Positions 56,012 to 64,000 of a stretch of 64,000 nt of DNA are shown piece by piece. Source of the stretch: Pseudomonas koreensis. GTDB taxonomy: Bacteria > Pseudomonadota > Gammaproteobacteria > Pseudomonadales > Pseudomonadaceae. Made by a program: the position numbers and the translations under genes. The stretch covers positions 2,295,501 through 2,359,500 of the forward strand of contig NZ_JALJWP010000001.1 in NCBI RefSeq assembly GCF_024169245.1, written 5' to 3'. Every line of letters begins with the position of its first letter. Position 1 is the first letter of the stretch. The notes beneath the pieces are model-generated. The model ran no database searches and was not told the origin of the DNA. It saw only the letters and a list, made by a program, of their open reading frames with translations.

Positions 56012-56997
56012 AGCCATCCAACCCGATCACACCGACCCCGGCTCAGGAGCAGGCCGCGCTGGCCTGGCTGAGCCTGCTGCATGACCGCCCGAGCACGGGC
56101 GATCAATTGACCTTCAGCCAGTGGCTGCGCGCCGATCCGGCCCATGCCGAGGCGTATGCGCAGGCGCAGGTGATCTGGGAGCTCAGCGAAAGCCCGGCGC
56201 GTACCCTGGCTGATGAAGATGCGGGCGCGCTGCAAGGTTATCTGCAGGCGATGGATGCCCCGCGTCGTTCGCCGTTGTTGCGTTGGTCTGGAGCGCTGGC
56301 GATGGCCGCGTGTCTGCTGCTGATGGTCAGCCTCGGCACGGGGTGGCAAGCGCAGCGCTGGCTCGACGATCTGCGCGCTGATCATGTCTCGGCGCCCGGC
56401 GAAATTCGCACGGTGACCTTGGCCGACCAGTCGCAAGTGACGCTGGATGCCGACAGCGCGATTGCCGTGGATTTCAGCCACGGTCAGCGCCGTGTGCAAT
56501 TGATCAGAGGCGCCGCTTTCTTCAGCGTCACCCACACCGGCGATCCGTTTGTGGTGGCGGCGGAGCAGGGCGAGGCTCGAGTGCTGGGCACCCGGTTCCA
56601 AGTGCGTCGGCAACCTCACGGAGCGCAGGTCACGGTGTTGTCCGGGCGTGTCGCGGTGACGGCGGGTGAGCGTGGCGAACAGCAGATTCTCACGGCCGGC
56701 CAGCAAGTTGCCTACGCCGACGGCACGGCGGAAAAACTGCATACCGTCGACAGCGATGCACAACTGGCCTGGCGCCAGGGTTGGCTGACTTACTACAAGA
56801 CCACGCTGGCTGATGTGGTGGAGGATTTGCGCCGCTATTACCCGGGGCGGATTGTGCTGCTCAACGATGAGCTGGCGGCGCGCAAGGTCAGCGGCAGCTT
56901 TCCGAGCAAGGATCCGCAGGCGGTGCTCAATTCGCTGCAGGGTGTGTTGGGGTTTGAGCAGCATCGGGTGTTGGGGCAGTTGATCATTCTGCGTTGA
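56008..56997 (+). CDS. FecR-type anti-sigma factor, second system
   Basis: The 329-residue protein starts with GTG overlapping the sigma stop. The cytoplasmic part has AALAWLSLLHDRP and DQLTFSQWLRADPAHAEAY, a membrane helix at about 95-112 (LAMAACLLLMVSLGTGW), then the periplasmic FecR domain with TVTLADQSQVTLDADSAIAVD (split) and DUF4974-like end (LADVVEDLRRYYPGRI). A REP pair follows before the receptor gene. Confidence 0.9.
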   Translation: MKPSNPITPTPAQEQAALAWLSLLHDRPSTGDQLTFSQWLRADPAHAEAYAQAQVIWELSESPARTLADEDAGALQGYLQAMDAPRRSPLLRWSGALAMAACLLLMVSLGTGWQAQRWLDDLRADHVSAPGEIRTVTLADQSQVTLDADSAIAVDFSHGQRRVQLIRGAAFFSVTHTGDPFVVAAEQGEARVLGTRFQVRRQPHGAQVTVLSGRVAVTAGERGEQQILTAGQQVAYADGTAEKLHTVDSDAQLAWRQGWLTYYKTTLADVVEDLRRYYPGRIVLLNDELAARKVSGSFPSKDPQAVLNSLQGVLGFEQHRVLGQLIILR

Positions 56998-57002
56998 GGC
57001 AG

Positions 57003-57087
57003 CAAAGATCGCAGCCTTCGGCAGCTCCTACATTGGAATGCGTTTCCCCTGTAGGAGCTGCCGAAGGCTGCGATCTTTTGATCTTCA
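57003..57087. repeat. Paired REP/BIME (GTAGGAGCTGCCGAAGGCTG family)
   Basis: Inverted full units 25 bases apart, located between the second fecR-like gene and its receptor. The same position (fecR-receptor gap) in the fecIRA system also carries a REP unit (51570). Confidence 0.87.
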
Positions 57088-57193
57088 AAATTATTTTCAC
57101 TTTATGGTGAGGTAACCCCGAGCCCCATCCGTGTAGTGACTGAAACTGCGAGCCATTCGCATTCCGTTGCGGTTCTACACAGGTCATTGAGCA

Positions 57194-59620
57194 ATGAAGT
57201 CCAGGGCAAAATCCGGTTCGGTCAAACAGTGGTTGGGCATGTCGGCGTTGAGTTTTTCCGCGCTGGCAGCGTTGCCGGTGAGTGTGGCGCTGGCCGCTGA
57301 AGCGGTGAGCAATCAGGCGCAGCAGTACAATTTTTCCCTCGCCGCGAAACCGTTGCCGCAAGCCCTGAGCGATTTCAGCCGCGTGACCGGGCAAAGCGTG
57401 GTCTACACCGACGAAGCGCCGTACGGCCTCAATGCTCCGGCCGTCAACGGCCAGATGAGCGCCGAGCAGGCCCTGCAACGCCTGCTCGGCAATTCCGGCC
57501 TGAGCTTCCGCCGCACTGACAGCCACACCCTCGCGCTTGAGCCGGCGCCGACCGAAGGTGCGCTCAATCTCGGCGCTACAACGATCACCTCGACGCGCGA
57601 TGAATCGCTGAGTTATCAGCCGCCAGAAACCAGTTCGGTGATGCGTTCATCGGCATCGCTGCAAGAGATCCCGCAGACCGTCAATGTCATCCCCGCGCAG
57701 GTCATTCGTGATCAGGCGCCGCGCAATCTCGACGATGCGCTGGCCAATGTCAGCGGCATCACCCAGGGCAACACCCTGGGCAGTACGCAGGACTCGGTGA
57801 TGACCCGCGGTTTCGGTGACAATCGCAATGGCTCGATCATGCGCGACGGCATGCCGCTGGTGCAGGGCCGTGGCATGAACGCCACGGTCGATCGCGTTGA
57901 AGTGCTCAAGGGCCCGGCCTCATTGCTTTACGGGATTCAGGATCCGGGCGGCGTGGTCAATCTGGTCAGCAAGAAGCCGGAACTGACCCAGTACAACGCT
58001 CTGACCCTGCGTGGTTCGACCTACGGTGACGGCAAGAACGGCAGCGGCGGCGCCTTCGACAGTACCGGCGCGCTGGGCGACTCCGGCTTCGCCTATCGCA
58101 TGATCGTCGATCATGAAGACGAAGATTACTGGCGCAACTTCGGCACCCACCGCGAGAGCCTGTTCGCGCCGTCGCTGGCCTGGTACGGCGAGCGCACCAA
58201 ACTGTTGTTTGCTTACGAGCACCGCGAATTTCTCACGCCGTTCGACCGTGGCACGCTGATTGATCCGCGTACCAACCATCCACTGGATATCTCGCGCAAA
58301 GAGCGTCTCGACGAGCCGTTCAACGACATGGAAGGGCGCTCGGATCTGTACCATTTCGAAGCCGACCACGAACTCAACGACGACTGGAAAGCCCACTTTG
58401 GCTACAGCTGGAACCGCGAAACCTACGATGCCAGTCAGGTTCGTGTCACCGCGATAAATACCCGCAACGGCACACTGACGCGCAGCATGGACGGCACCCG
58501 GAATGCGATCAGCACCGACCGTTTCACCACCGCCAGCCTCGAAGGCAAAGTGAATGTACTGGGCATGCAGCATGATCTGGTGTTTGGCGTCGACGACGAG
58601 TACCGCAAAATCTATCGCGAGGATCTGATCCGGCAGAAAAGCCTGAGTACGTTCAGCTATCTCAATCCGGTGTATGGCCGCGAAGTAATGGGCACCACCG
58701 TGAGCGCCCCCGACAGCGCGCAGACCGATAAACTGCGCAGCGATTCGCTGTTCCTGCAGGACTCGATTCATCTCAATGAACAGTGGATTCTGGTCGCCGG
58801 CGGGCGGTTTCAGGAGTACGACCAGTACGCCGGCAAAGGCGTGCCGTTCAAGGCCAACACCGACAGCAACGGGCAGAAGTGGGTACCGCGCGCGGGCCTG
58901 GTCTATCGCTACACCGATGCCTTGTCGTTCTACGGCAGCTACACCGAATCGTTCAAACCCAACTCGACCATCGCCCCGCTGAGCGGCAGCAGCACTGTAC
59001 TCGACGGCAGCATTGCGCCGGAAGAAGCCAAGTCGTGGGAGCTGGGTGCGCGACTGGATATGCCGGGCAGCATTACCGGCAACATCGCGTTGTTCGATAT
59101 CAAGAAACGCAACGTGCTGGTGGCCAACTCCGAAGGCCCGACGACGATTTACAGCGCGGCAGGCGAGGTGCGTTCACGCGGTCTGGAAGTCGATGTCAGC
59201 GGGCAACTCAGCGAGCACTGGAACCTGATCGGCAGCTACGCCTACACCGATGCCGAAGTCACCGAAGACCCGGACTACAAAGGCAAGCGCCTGCAAAACG
59301 TAGCGAAGAATTCCGGCTCGCTGTCGGCGGTGTACGACTTCGGCAATGTGTTTGGCGGTGATCAATTGCGGGTCGGGGCGGGGGCGCGGTATGTCGGCGA
59401 GCGCGCAGGGAATGCGGTGAATGATTTCGATCTGCCGAGCTATACCGTGGCGGATGCGTTTGCCACTTACGACACCATGGTCGAGGGGCAGAGGGTCAAG
59501 TTTCAGTTGAACGTGAAGAACCTGTTTGACCGCACTTATTACACCTCGTCGGCGAGCCGCTTCTTTGTCTCGATAGGGGATTCGCGGCAGGTTTCGCTTT
59601 CCAGCACGCTGGAGTTTTGA
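57194..59620 (+). CDS. TonB-dependent siderophore receptor with STN domain
   Basis: The 808-residue receptor has a signal peptide (SVALAAEAVSNQ), STN domain (about 45-115, AAKPLPQALSDFSRVTGQSV), plug (about 150-270: LQEIPQTVNVIPAQVIRDQA, VEVLKGPASLLYGIQDPGG) and a barrel closing RQVSLSSTLEF. The STN domain and the upstream sigma/FecR pair show that it senses its ligand. Layout is like the ferrichrome and ferrioxamine receptors (FiuA/FoxA); the exact siderophore cannot be read. A 178-bp MITE-like element starts 14 bases after the stop. Confidence 0.9.
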   Translation: MKSRAKSGSVKQWLGMSALSFSALAALPVSVALAAEAVSNQAQQYNFSLAAKPLPQALSDFSRVTGQSVVYTDEAPYGLNAPAVNGQMSAEQALQRLLGNSGLSFRRTDSHTLALEPAPTEGALNLGATTITSTRDESLSYQPPETSSVMRSSASLQEIPQTVNVIPAQVIRDQAPRNLDDALANVSGITQGNTLGSTQDSVMTRGFGDNRNGSIMRDGMPLVQGRGMNATVDRVEVLKGPASLLYGIQDPGGVVNLVSKKPELTQYNALTLRGSTYGDGKNGSGGAFDSTGALGDSGFAYRMIVDHEDEDYWRNFGTHRESLFAPSLAWYGERTKLLFAYEHREFLTPFDRGTLIDPRTNHPLDISRKERLDEPFNDMEGRSDLYHFEADHELNDDWKAHFGYSWNRETYDASQVRVTAINTRNGTLTRSMDGTRNAISTDRFTTASLEGKVNVLGMQHDLVFGVDDEYRKIYREDLIRQKSLSTFSYLNPVYGREVMGTTVSAPDSAQTDKLRSDSLFLQDSIHLNEQWILVAGGRFQEYDQYAGKGVPFKANTDSNGQKWVPRAGLVYRYTDALSFYGSYTESFKPNSTIAPLSGSSTVLDGSIAPEEAKSWELGARLDMPGSITGNIALFDIKKRNVLVANSEGPTTIYSAAGEVRSRGLEVDVSGQLSEHWNLIGSYAYTDAEVTEDPDYKGKRLQNVAKNSGSLSAVYDFGNVFGGDQLRVGAGARYVGERAGNAVNDFDLPSYTVADAFATYDTMVEGQRVKFQLNVKNLFDRTYYTSSASRFFVSIGDSRQVSLSSTLEF

Positions 59621-59634
59621 GTCAACGTCAAAAG

Positions 59635-59812
59635 CCCCTCACCCTAGCCCTCTCCCGGAGGGAGAGGGGACTGATTGGGGGATATTGGAGAATTCCGCCG
59701 ACGTGGTCGATCTTCACCGAATCCATAATCGACTCGGTCATTCAGGTCGATCTACAACGTAAGACACCTCGGTCGGCCCCCTCTCCCTCTGGGAGAGGGC
59801 TGGGGTGAGGGG
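59635..59812. mobile_element. MITE-like 178-bp element, copy B
   Basis: The element begins CCCCTCACCCTAGCCCTCTC and ends GAGGGCTGGGGTGAGGGG. It is homologous to copy A at 48947-49123 in inverse orientation; both share TCAAAAGC outside the end facing the receptor gene. No coding capacity. Confidence 0.75.
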
Positions 59813-59819
59813 AATGGGG

Positions 59820-60695
59820 TTACCGCAATAACGCCTGCCGATACTCGCCCGGCGTCCCGCCCAAAACCTGCTTGAACCGATTAGTAAAATGACTGGCACT
59901 GGCAAACCCGCTCGCCAGCGCAATTTCGCCCAGCGGCAACACCGTCCCGCGCAACAATTCCCGCGCGCGGCTCAGCCGGCGCGCCAGCACGTATTGATGC
60001 GGCGGCAGGCCGAAACTGGTGCGGAACATCCGCGCGAAGTGGTATTCCGACAACGCACACAGCCCGGCCAGTTGCCCGAGGCTGATCGGCTCGGCTAACT
60101 GATTGTCGATGAACTCCACCAATTGCCGGCGCTGATGCGGCGCCAGCCCGCCCTTCAAGCGCAAGCCCTGTCGCGCACCCACCTGACTGAGCAAGGTGTG
60201 GCTGATCAATTCGTGGGCGAGGCTGCTGGTCAGCAAGCGCTCGGCCGGCTCTTGCCAGTTCAGGTTCAGCAACTGCCGAAAGCGCTGCGCCTGCTGCGGA
60301 TCTTCGAGAAAAGTCTGTTCGCGTAATTGCATCTCGCGCGGCTCGCGGTCCAGCAAAGTGACGCAACCGAGGGCGAATTGTTCGGCGCTGAAATACAGGT
60401 GCGCCAGACGAATATCACCGTTGATCACCCAGCCCGATTCATGATCGGCCGGCAGGATGCACAGCTTGTCCGGCCCGCCCTTGTGGCCCGGATGGCCGCG
60501 CCGGAATGTGCCGGTGCCGCCGGCGATGTAGCAGGACAGCGTGTGATGACTCGGTGCTTCGTATTCCTGAGCGTCGTGGTGGTTGGTCCACAAGGCCGCT
60601 GACAAGCCGTCACCGAGCTCGGCGCTGTGCACCAGACGTGCATTCGGCGAGCGGTTGAGGGCTTGAAAGACTTGCAGGGTGTCGATTGCGGCCAT
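59820..60695 (-). CDS. AraC-family transcriptional regulator
   Basis: The 291-residue protein has an N-terminal sensor half with cupin-like residues and a C-terminal double HTH (about 190-288): LGQLAGLCALSEYHFARMFR and LGEIALASGFASASHFTNRF then GGTPGEYR. It is divergent from the EamA exporter gene and probably regulates it. The effector is unknown. Confidence 0.9.
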   Translation of the reverse strand: MAAIDTLQVFQALNRSPNARLVHSAELGDGLSAALWTNHHDAQEYEAPSHHTLSCYIAGGTGTFRRGHPGHKGGPDKLCILPADHESGWVINGDIRLAHLYFSAEQFALGCVTLLDREPREMQLREQTFLEDPQQAQRFRQLLNLNWQEPAERLLTSSLAHELISHTLLSQVGARQGLRLKGGLAPHQRRQLVEFIDNQLAEPISLGQLAGLCALSEYHFARMFRTSFGLPPHQYVLARRLSRARELLRGTVLPLGEIALASGFASASHFTNRFKQVLGGTPGEYRQALLR

Positions 60696-60835
60696 GTGCG
60701 GTTCTCTCCAACGACTCGCATCCTACTCCGTAGAGGCGACGCTGCCAGCCTGCTGGCTGACAAAAGCGCAAGATTGTGCAAGCGTCGAGGGATGGCGGAG
60801 GCAGACACTCAAGACCTGTTTAAGGAGTGTTTGCC

Positions 60836-61738
60836 ATGAATCTGTCGTTATACCTGCTGACCGTGCTGATCTGGGGCACCACCTGGATTGCGCTGAAATG
60901 GCAATTGGGCGTGGTGGCGATTCCGGTGTCGATCGTCTATCGCTTCGGCCTGGCTGCATTGGTGTTGTTTGCGTTGCTGCTGCTTAGCCGACGCCTGCAA
61001 CCGATGAATCGTCGTGGGCACCTCATCTGCGTCTTGCAGGGCCTGTGCCTGTTCTGCATCAACTTCATGTGCTTTCTGACCGCCAGTCAGTGGATACCCA
61101 GTGGGCTGGTGGCGGTGGTGTTTTCCACCGCGACGCTGTGGAACGCGCTGAATGCGCGGGTTTTCTTCGGGCAACGCATTGCGCGCAATGTATTGATGGG
61201 CGGCGCGCTCGGGCTGTTCGGTCTGGGACTGTTGTTCTGGCCGGAGCTGGCTGGGCATCAGGCTACTCCGCAAACCCTGCTCGGCCTCGGGTTGGCGTTG
61301 TGCGGAACCTTGTGTTTTTCGGCCGGCAACATGCTTTCGAGCTTGCAACAGAGAGCAGGGTTGAGACCGCTGACCACCAACGCCTGGGGCATGGCCTATG
61401 GCGCGGCGATGTTGTCGGTGTGGTGTCTGCTCAAAGGCATCCCGTTCGAGATGGACTGGTCACCACGTTATGTCGGCGCGTTGCTCTATCTGGTGATTCC
61501 CGGCTCGGTGATCGGCTTCACCGCGTACCTGACGCTGGTCGGGCGCATGGGCCCGGAGCGTGCGGCTTACTGCACAGTGCTGTTTCCGGTGGTGGCGCTG
61601 AACGTGTCGGCATTTGCCGAAGGTTACCAATGGACCGCGCCGGCGCTGGTCGGGCTGGTGTTGGTGATGCTGGGCAACGTGTTGGTTTTTCGTAAACCGA
61701 AAACGCTGTTGTCAGCAGGGCAGGGGAAGTTGGCCTGA
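60836..61738 (+). CDS. EamA-family (DMT) transporter
   Basis: The 300-residue protein from the ATG at 60836 (AAGGAG at good spacing) begins NLSLYLLTVLIWGTTWIALK and has about ten hydrophobic helices in two EamA repeats (about 3-130 and 145-285). The second repeat ends VLVMLGNVLVF. Such permeases export amino acids, sugars or drugs. It is divergent from the AraC gene. Substrate unknown. Confidence 0.9.
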   Translation: MNLSLYLLTVLIWGTTWIALKWQLGVVAIPVSIVYRFGLAALVLFALLLLSRRLQPMNRRGHLICVLQGLCLFCINFMCFLTASQWIPSGLVAVVFSTATLWNALNARVFFGQRIARNVLMGGALGLFGLGLLFWPELAGHQATPQTLLGLGLALCGTLCFSAGNMLSSLQQRAGLRPLTTNAWGMAYGAAMLSVWCLLKGIPFEMDWSPRYVGALLYLVIPGSVIGFTAYLTLVGRMGPERAAYCTVLFPVVALNVSAFAEGYQWTAPALVGLVLVMLGNVLVFRKPKTLLSAGQGKLA

Positions 61739-61756
61739 TAGAACGGGCGCTGCTGT

Positions 61757-62266
61757 TCAGCGCTCAACTTTCAATGTGATGTAAATCATCACCGGGAAGA
61801 TGAAGTCGACAATATGTCTTGCCCAGTCCTTGGCATTCCATGATTGCGAAGTGTCCATGTCGAACCATTCGACGCCGACCGTTTGCAGGCACACGTAGTA
61901 AATGAAGATGGCAACCAATATGCCCATGATCGAAAACTTCTTGGCTTCATGAAATTCCGCGGCCGATGCATCGACGTAGCGATATAACTGGTAAGTGCCG
62001 ATCAGGCAAAGCACCGTATAAGTGACTTCCATGGTGATGATGAACCAGTAGATCCGGTGATGGATCATGGGCGAGTCAATCACCCGGTACATGATGTTTT
62101 CGCTGGCATTGGTAGTGTCCATGCTCAGGATGTGCGCGACGTAAGTGTAGTTGGACTCGTAGTCGGTGAAGTTGTGAATCATTACCAGCAGGCCAAAGAA
62201 ACTTATATAAGCCATCAGAATTACTTTGCTGTAACGAATGAGTTTGTCGGTGGTCAGGATATTCAC
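61757..62266 (-). CDS. DUF2165 family membrane protein
   Basis: The 169-residue protein starts at GTG 62266 (MNILTTDKLIRYSKVILMAY), 14 bases after GGAG. It has four to five hydrophobic segments (about 12-32, 70-92, 108-128, 150-165) and the DUF2165 NFTDYESNYTYVAHILSMD and HRIYWFIITMEV motifs. Function unknown. Codon use is more AT-rich than neighbours. Confidence 0.83.
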   Translation of the reverse strand: MNILTTDKLIRYSKVILMAYISFFGLLVMIHNFTDYESNYTYVAHILSMDTTNASENIMYRVIDSPMIHHRIYWFIITMEVTYTVLCLIGTYQLYRYVDASAAEFHEAKKFSIMGILVAIFIYYVCLQTVGVEWFDMDTSQSWNAKDWARHIVDFIFPVMIYITLKVER

Positions 62267-62414
62267 GGAACTTGCTCTCCATGGCGATCAATCAATAAGT
62301 TGATAAGTCGCGAGAGCTTATAGTGCAGTTGCTTGGTCTGGCTTTTTTGTTCGGTTGCAAGTTATGTACGAAGAGTAAGTGAAGCGCCAGCGCAACAGTG
62401 CACTGGCGCTCTTT

Positions 62415-63389
62415 TCAGCCGCGCCAGACTTGCGGATTGACCAGATCCTGCGGACGTTCGCCGAGCAGGGCGCTGCGCAGGTTGGTGAGGGCTCGGTTGG
62501 CCATGGCTTCGCGGGTCTCGGTGGTGGCCGAGCCGATGTGCGGCAGGGTGACGGCGTTTTTCAGCTGGAACAGCGGAGATTCGGCCAGCGGTTCTTTTTC
62601 GTAGACGTCCAGCCCGGCGCCACGGATGCGGTTGTTTTGCAAGGCTTCGATCAGCGCCGGTTCGTCGACCACCGGGCCGCGCGAGATGTTGACCAGAATG
62701 GCACTGGGCTTCATCAGCGCCAGCTCGCGATGGCTGATCAGATGGCGTGTCTTCTCGCTCAACGGTACTACGAGGCAGACGAAATCGGCTTCGGCGAGCA
62801 GCTCATCGAGGCTGCGGAACTGCGCGCCGAGTTCTTGTTCCAGTTCAGTCTTGCGGCTGTTGCCGCTGTAGATGATCGGCATGTTGAAGCCGAAGCGACC
62901 GCGTCGGGCGACGGCGGCGCCGATGTTGCCCATGCCGACGATGCCGAGGGTCTTGCCGTGCACGTCACTGCCGAACAGCGCGGCGCCGACGCTGGCCTGC
63001 CATTGGCCGGCCTTGGTCCAGGCGTCGAGTTCGGCGACGCGGCGGGCGCTGCTCATGATCAGCGCGAAGGCAAGATCGGCGGTGCTTTCGGTGAGCACGT
63101 CGGGAGTGTTGGTGAGCATGATCCCGCGTTCGTTGAAGTAGTCGAGGTCGTAGTTGTCGTAGCCGACCGAGACGCTTGAAACCACTTCGAGTTTTGTCGC
63201 GGACTCCAGTTGCGCGCGGCCGAGTTTGCGACCGACGCCGATGAGACCGTGGGCGTGGGGCAGGGCTTCGTTGAACTGGGCGTTGATGTCACCGTTCTTT
63301 GAATTTGGGACGATGACGTCGAATTCTTCTTGCAGGCGTTCGATCATGGGCGGGGTGATGCGGCTGAAGGCCAGGACTGTTTTTTTCAT
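62415..63389 (-). CDS. ghrB: 2-hydroxyacid dehydrogenase (GhrB-type glyoxylate/hydroxypyruvate reductase)
   Basis: The 324-residue D-2-hydroxyacid dehydrogenase has the NAD(P) motif GIVGMGNIGAAVARR (about 148-162), the Arg catalytic block ISRGPVVDE, Glu in LDVYEKEP and His in LPHIGSAT. It reduces glyoxylate, hydroxypyruvate or 2-ketogluconate. The size and the SVSVGYDNYDLDY stretch fit GhrB. 2-Ketogluconate reductase (TkrA/KguD) is an alternative name in pseudomonads. Confidence 0.88.
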   Translation of the reverse strand: MKKTVLAFSRITPPMIERLQEEFDVIVPNSKNGDINAQFNEALPHAHGLIGVGRKLGRAQLESATKLEVVSSVSVGYDNYDLDYFNERGIMLTNTPDVLTESTADLAFALIMSSARRVAELDAWTKAGQWQASVGAALFGSDVHGKTLGIVGMGNIGAAVARRGRFGFNMPIIYSGNSRKTELEQELGAQFRSLDELLAEADFVCLVVPLSEKTRHLISHRELALMKPSAILVNISRGPVVDEPALIEALQNNRIRGAGLDVYEKEPLAESPLFQLKNAVTLPHIGSATTETREAMANRALTNLRSALLGERPQDLVNPQVWRG

Positions 63390-64000
63390 TGGGTTTGGGC
63401 TCGTCGGGGCTTGATTGCAAGCACGCTAACATTTTCTCGCTCGGGTTGTCTTGGCGGCCTCTGGGCCGGCCATGCCTTGGTTGGTTTGGGTGAATATCCG
63501 TTTTTGCGGTGTTGCGGCTGGCGGTTTCGCCCTTACGGCGAGGCACTTTTTCCAGACGCCGAAAAAGTACCCAAAAAGGCTTGCTCCTGCGTTCGGCCCT
63601 CGCAGGCTCGGGTTCCTTCGCTGCGGGATCGATCCGGACGCAGCGGCTCCGGTTTGCTTCGCTGCACCTCCTTCCGCTGTGTCTGGCTGCGCCAGACGGT
63701 CGCTGCGCTCCCACGCCCGGATCAATCCCTCCGCTCAGCCTTCCGAAGTCGCCCGTGGATCAAGATCAACAGCACTGGAGCTAACGCTCATTGTTGAGTG
63801 GGGCGGCTTTGCCGCGGGCAGCTGCGCTGCTTTGGTTTTGCTTTTGTAGGAGTGAGCCTGCTCGCGAAGGCGGCCTGGCAGCCGACCTGTTTCTTGCGGT
63901 TGTACCCAATCCAACTGCAGGAACAGCCGAAGGCTGCGATCTTTTGCTTTTGCTTTTGCTGTTTTGTGGGAGTGAGCCTGCTCGCGAAGGCGGCCTGACA
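63390..64000. repeat. Dispersed non-coding repeat region and tandem REP units at the window end
   Basis: Bases about 63520-63830 form a sequence I recognise as a common dispersed Pseudomonas repeat (TTTCGCCCTTACGGCGAGGC, a palindrome-rich GGATC run, then GCCTTCCGAAGTCGCCCGTG). Two direct copies of GTAGGAGTGAGCCTGCTCGC-type REP with GAAGGCGGCCTG follow at 63846 and 63966, with a truncated GCCGAAGGCTGCGATC unit between. Several frames are open across it but none codes. Confidence 0.75.

Noticed and set aside
57100..57193. Fur box before the second TonB receptor
   Set aside because: The TGCGAGCCATTCGCATTC stretch has only partial Fur-like symmetry; too weak to call. The receptor is more likely under its own sigma factor.
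63426..63849. Small proteins in the terminal repeat region
   Set aside because: Several frames open on both strands in a palindromic dispersed repeat; none looks like a protein family.

Overview
The window looks like a chromosomal segment of a Pseudomonas of the P. fluorescens group. The basis is the GC-rich coding DNA, the hisC-algW-ybgI-cysD-cysNC and pta-slyD-gpx-OYE-cysZ-trxB gene orders familiar from Pseudomonas, the many GTAGGAGCTGCCGAAGGCTG-type and GTGGGAGCGAGCCTGCTCGC-type REP repeats, and a P. putida-like short LOV photoreceptor. The species is an inference. No tRNA, rRNA, CRISPR array, transposase or prophage was seen.

Layout. 1-5.4 kb: 3' end of hisC, an apparent accessory pair (TonB receptor + DUF4198 protein), algW and a Nif3 protein. 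5.6-8.4 kb: cysD-cysNC sulfate activation. 8.7-17.8 kb: acyltransferase-pta, DUF3565, a SlyD-type FKBP, glutathione peroxidase, Old Yellow Enzyme, glycosyltransferase, cysZ and trxB. 18.0-19.9 kb: folM-folX-DUF1244-HopJ cluster. 19.9-22.8 kb: a probable light-response module (MerR regulator of the LitR/CarH type without a recognisable B12 site, plus a short LOV protein). 23-26.4 kb: mioC, class II aldolase, alpha/beta hydrolase and SDR. 26.4-27.5 kb: a broken bacteriocin/toxin-like gene with a coupled immunity-like ORF. 28.2-37.7 kb: DUF1302 and DUF1329 proteins, a MalT-like regulator and an 1149-residue internally repeated toxin-like protein. 37.7-41.9 kb: hmgR and hmgA-fahA-maiA for homogentisate (Phe/Tyr) catabolism. 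42-48.8 kb: SirB1 protein, a leucine dehydrogenase homologue lacking its active-site lysine, SOS-controlled yebG, psiE, DUF3509, sdaA with a divergent LysR regulator, and an HPF-like protein. 49-59.6 kb: two back-to-back iron cell-surface-signalling systems (fecI-fecR-fecA leftward; DUF3649-PepSY-DUF3325-sigma-FecR-TonB receptor rightward) around a Fur-box-like sequence. 59.8-63.4 kb: AraC regulator, EamA exporter, DUF2165 protein and a GhrB-type reductase. The last 0.6 kb is repeat DNA.

How the genes fit together. Iron acquisition dominates the right half: two sigma/anti-sigma/receptor circuits share one control region, and the same ~178-bp MITE-like element lies just after each receptor gene. 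Sulfur handling (cysD, cysNC, cysZ) and thiol redox (trxB, gpx) dominate the left half. FolM/FolX make monapterin cofactor, which in Pseudomonas serves phenylalanine hydroxylase, so they connect with the hmg pathway; in P. putida pterin genes such as folE are reported to be light-induced, which makes the nearby LOV/MerR module notable. The most unusual items are the 19-bp inverted repeat covering the start of the first TonB receptor, the 1149-residue protein, the LOV/MerR module, the Lys-to-Val change in the leucine dehydrogenase homologue, the paired MITE-like elements and the frameshifted toxin locus.
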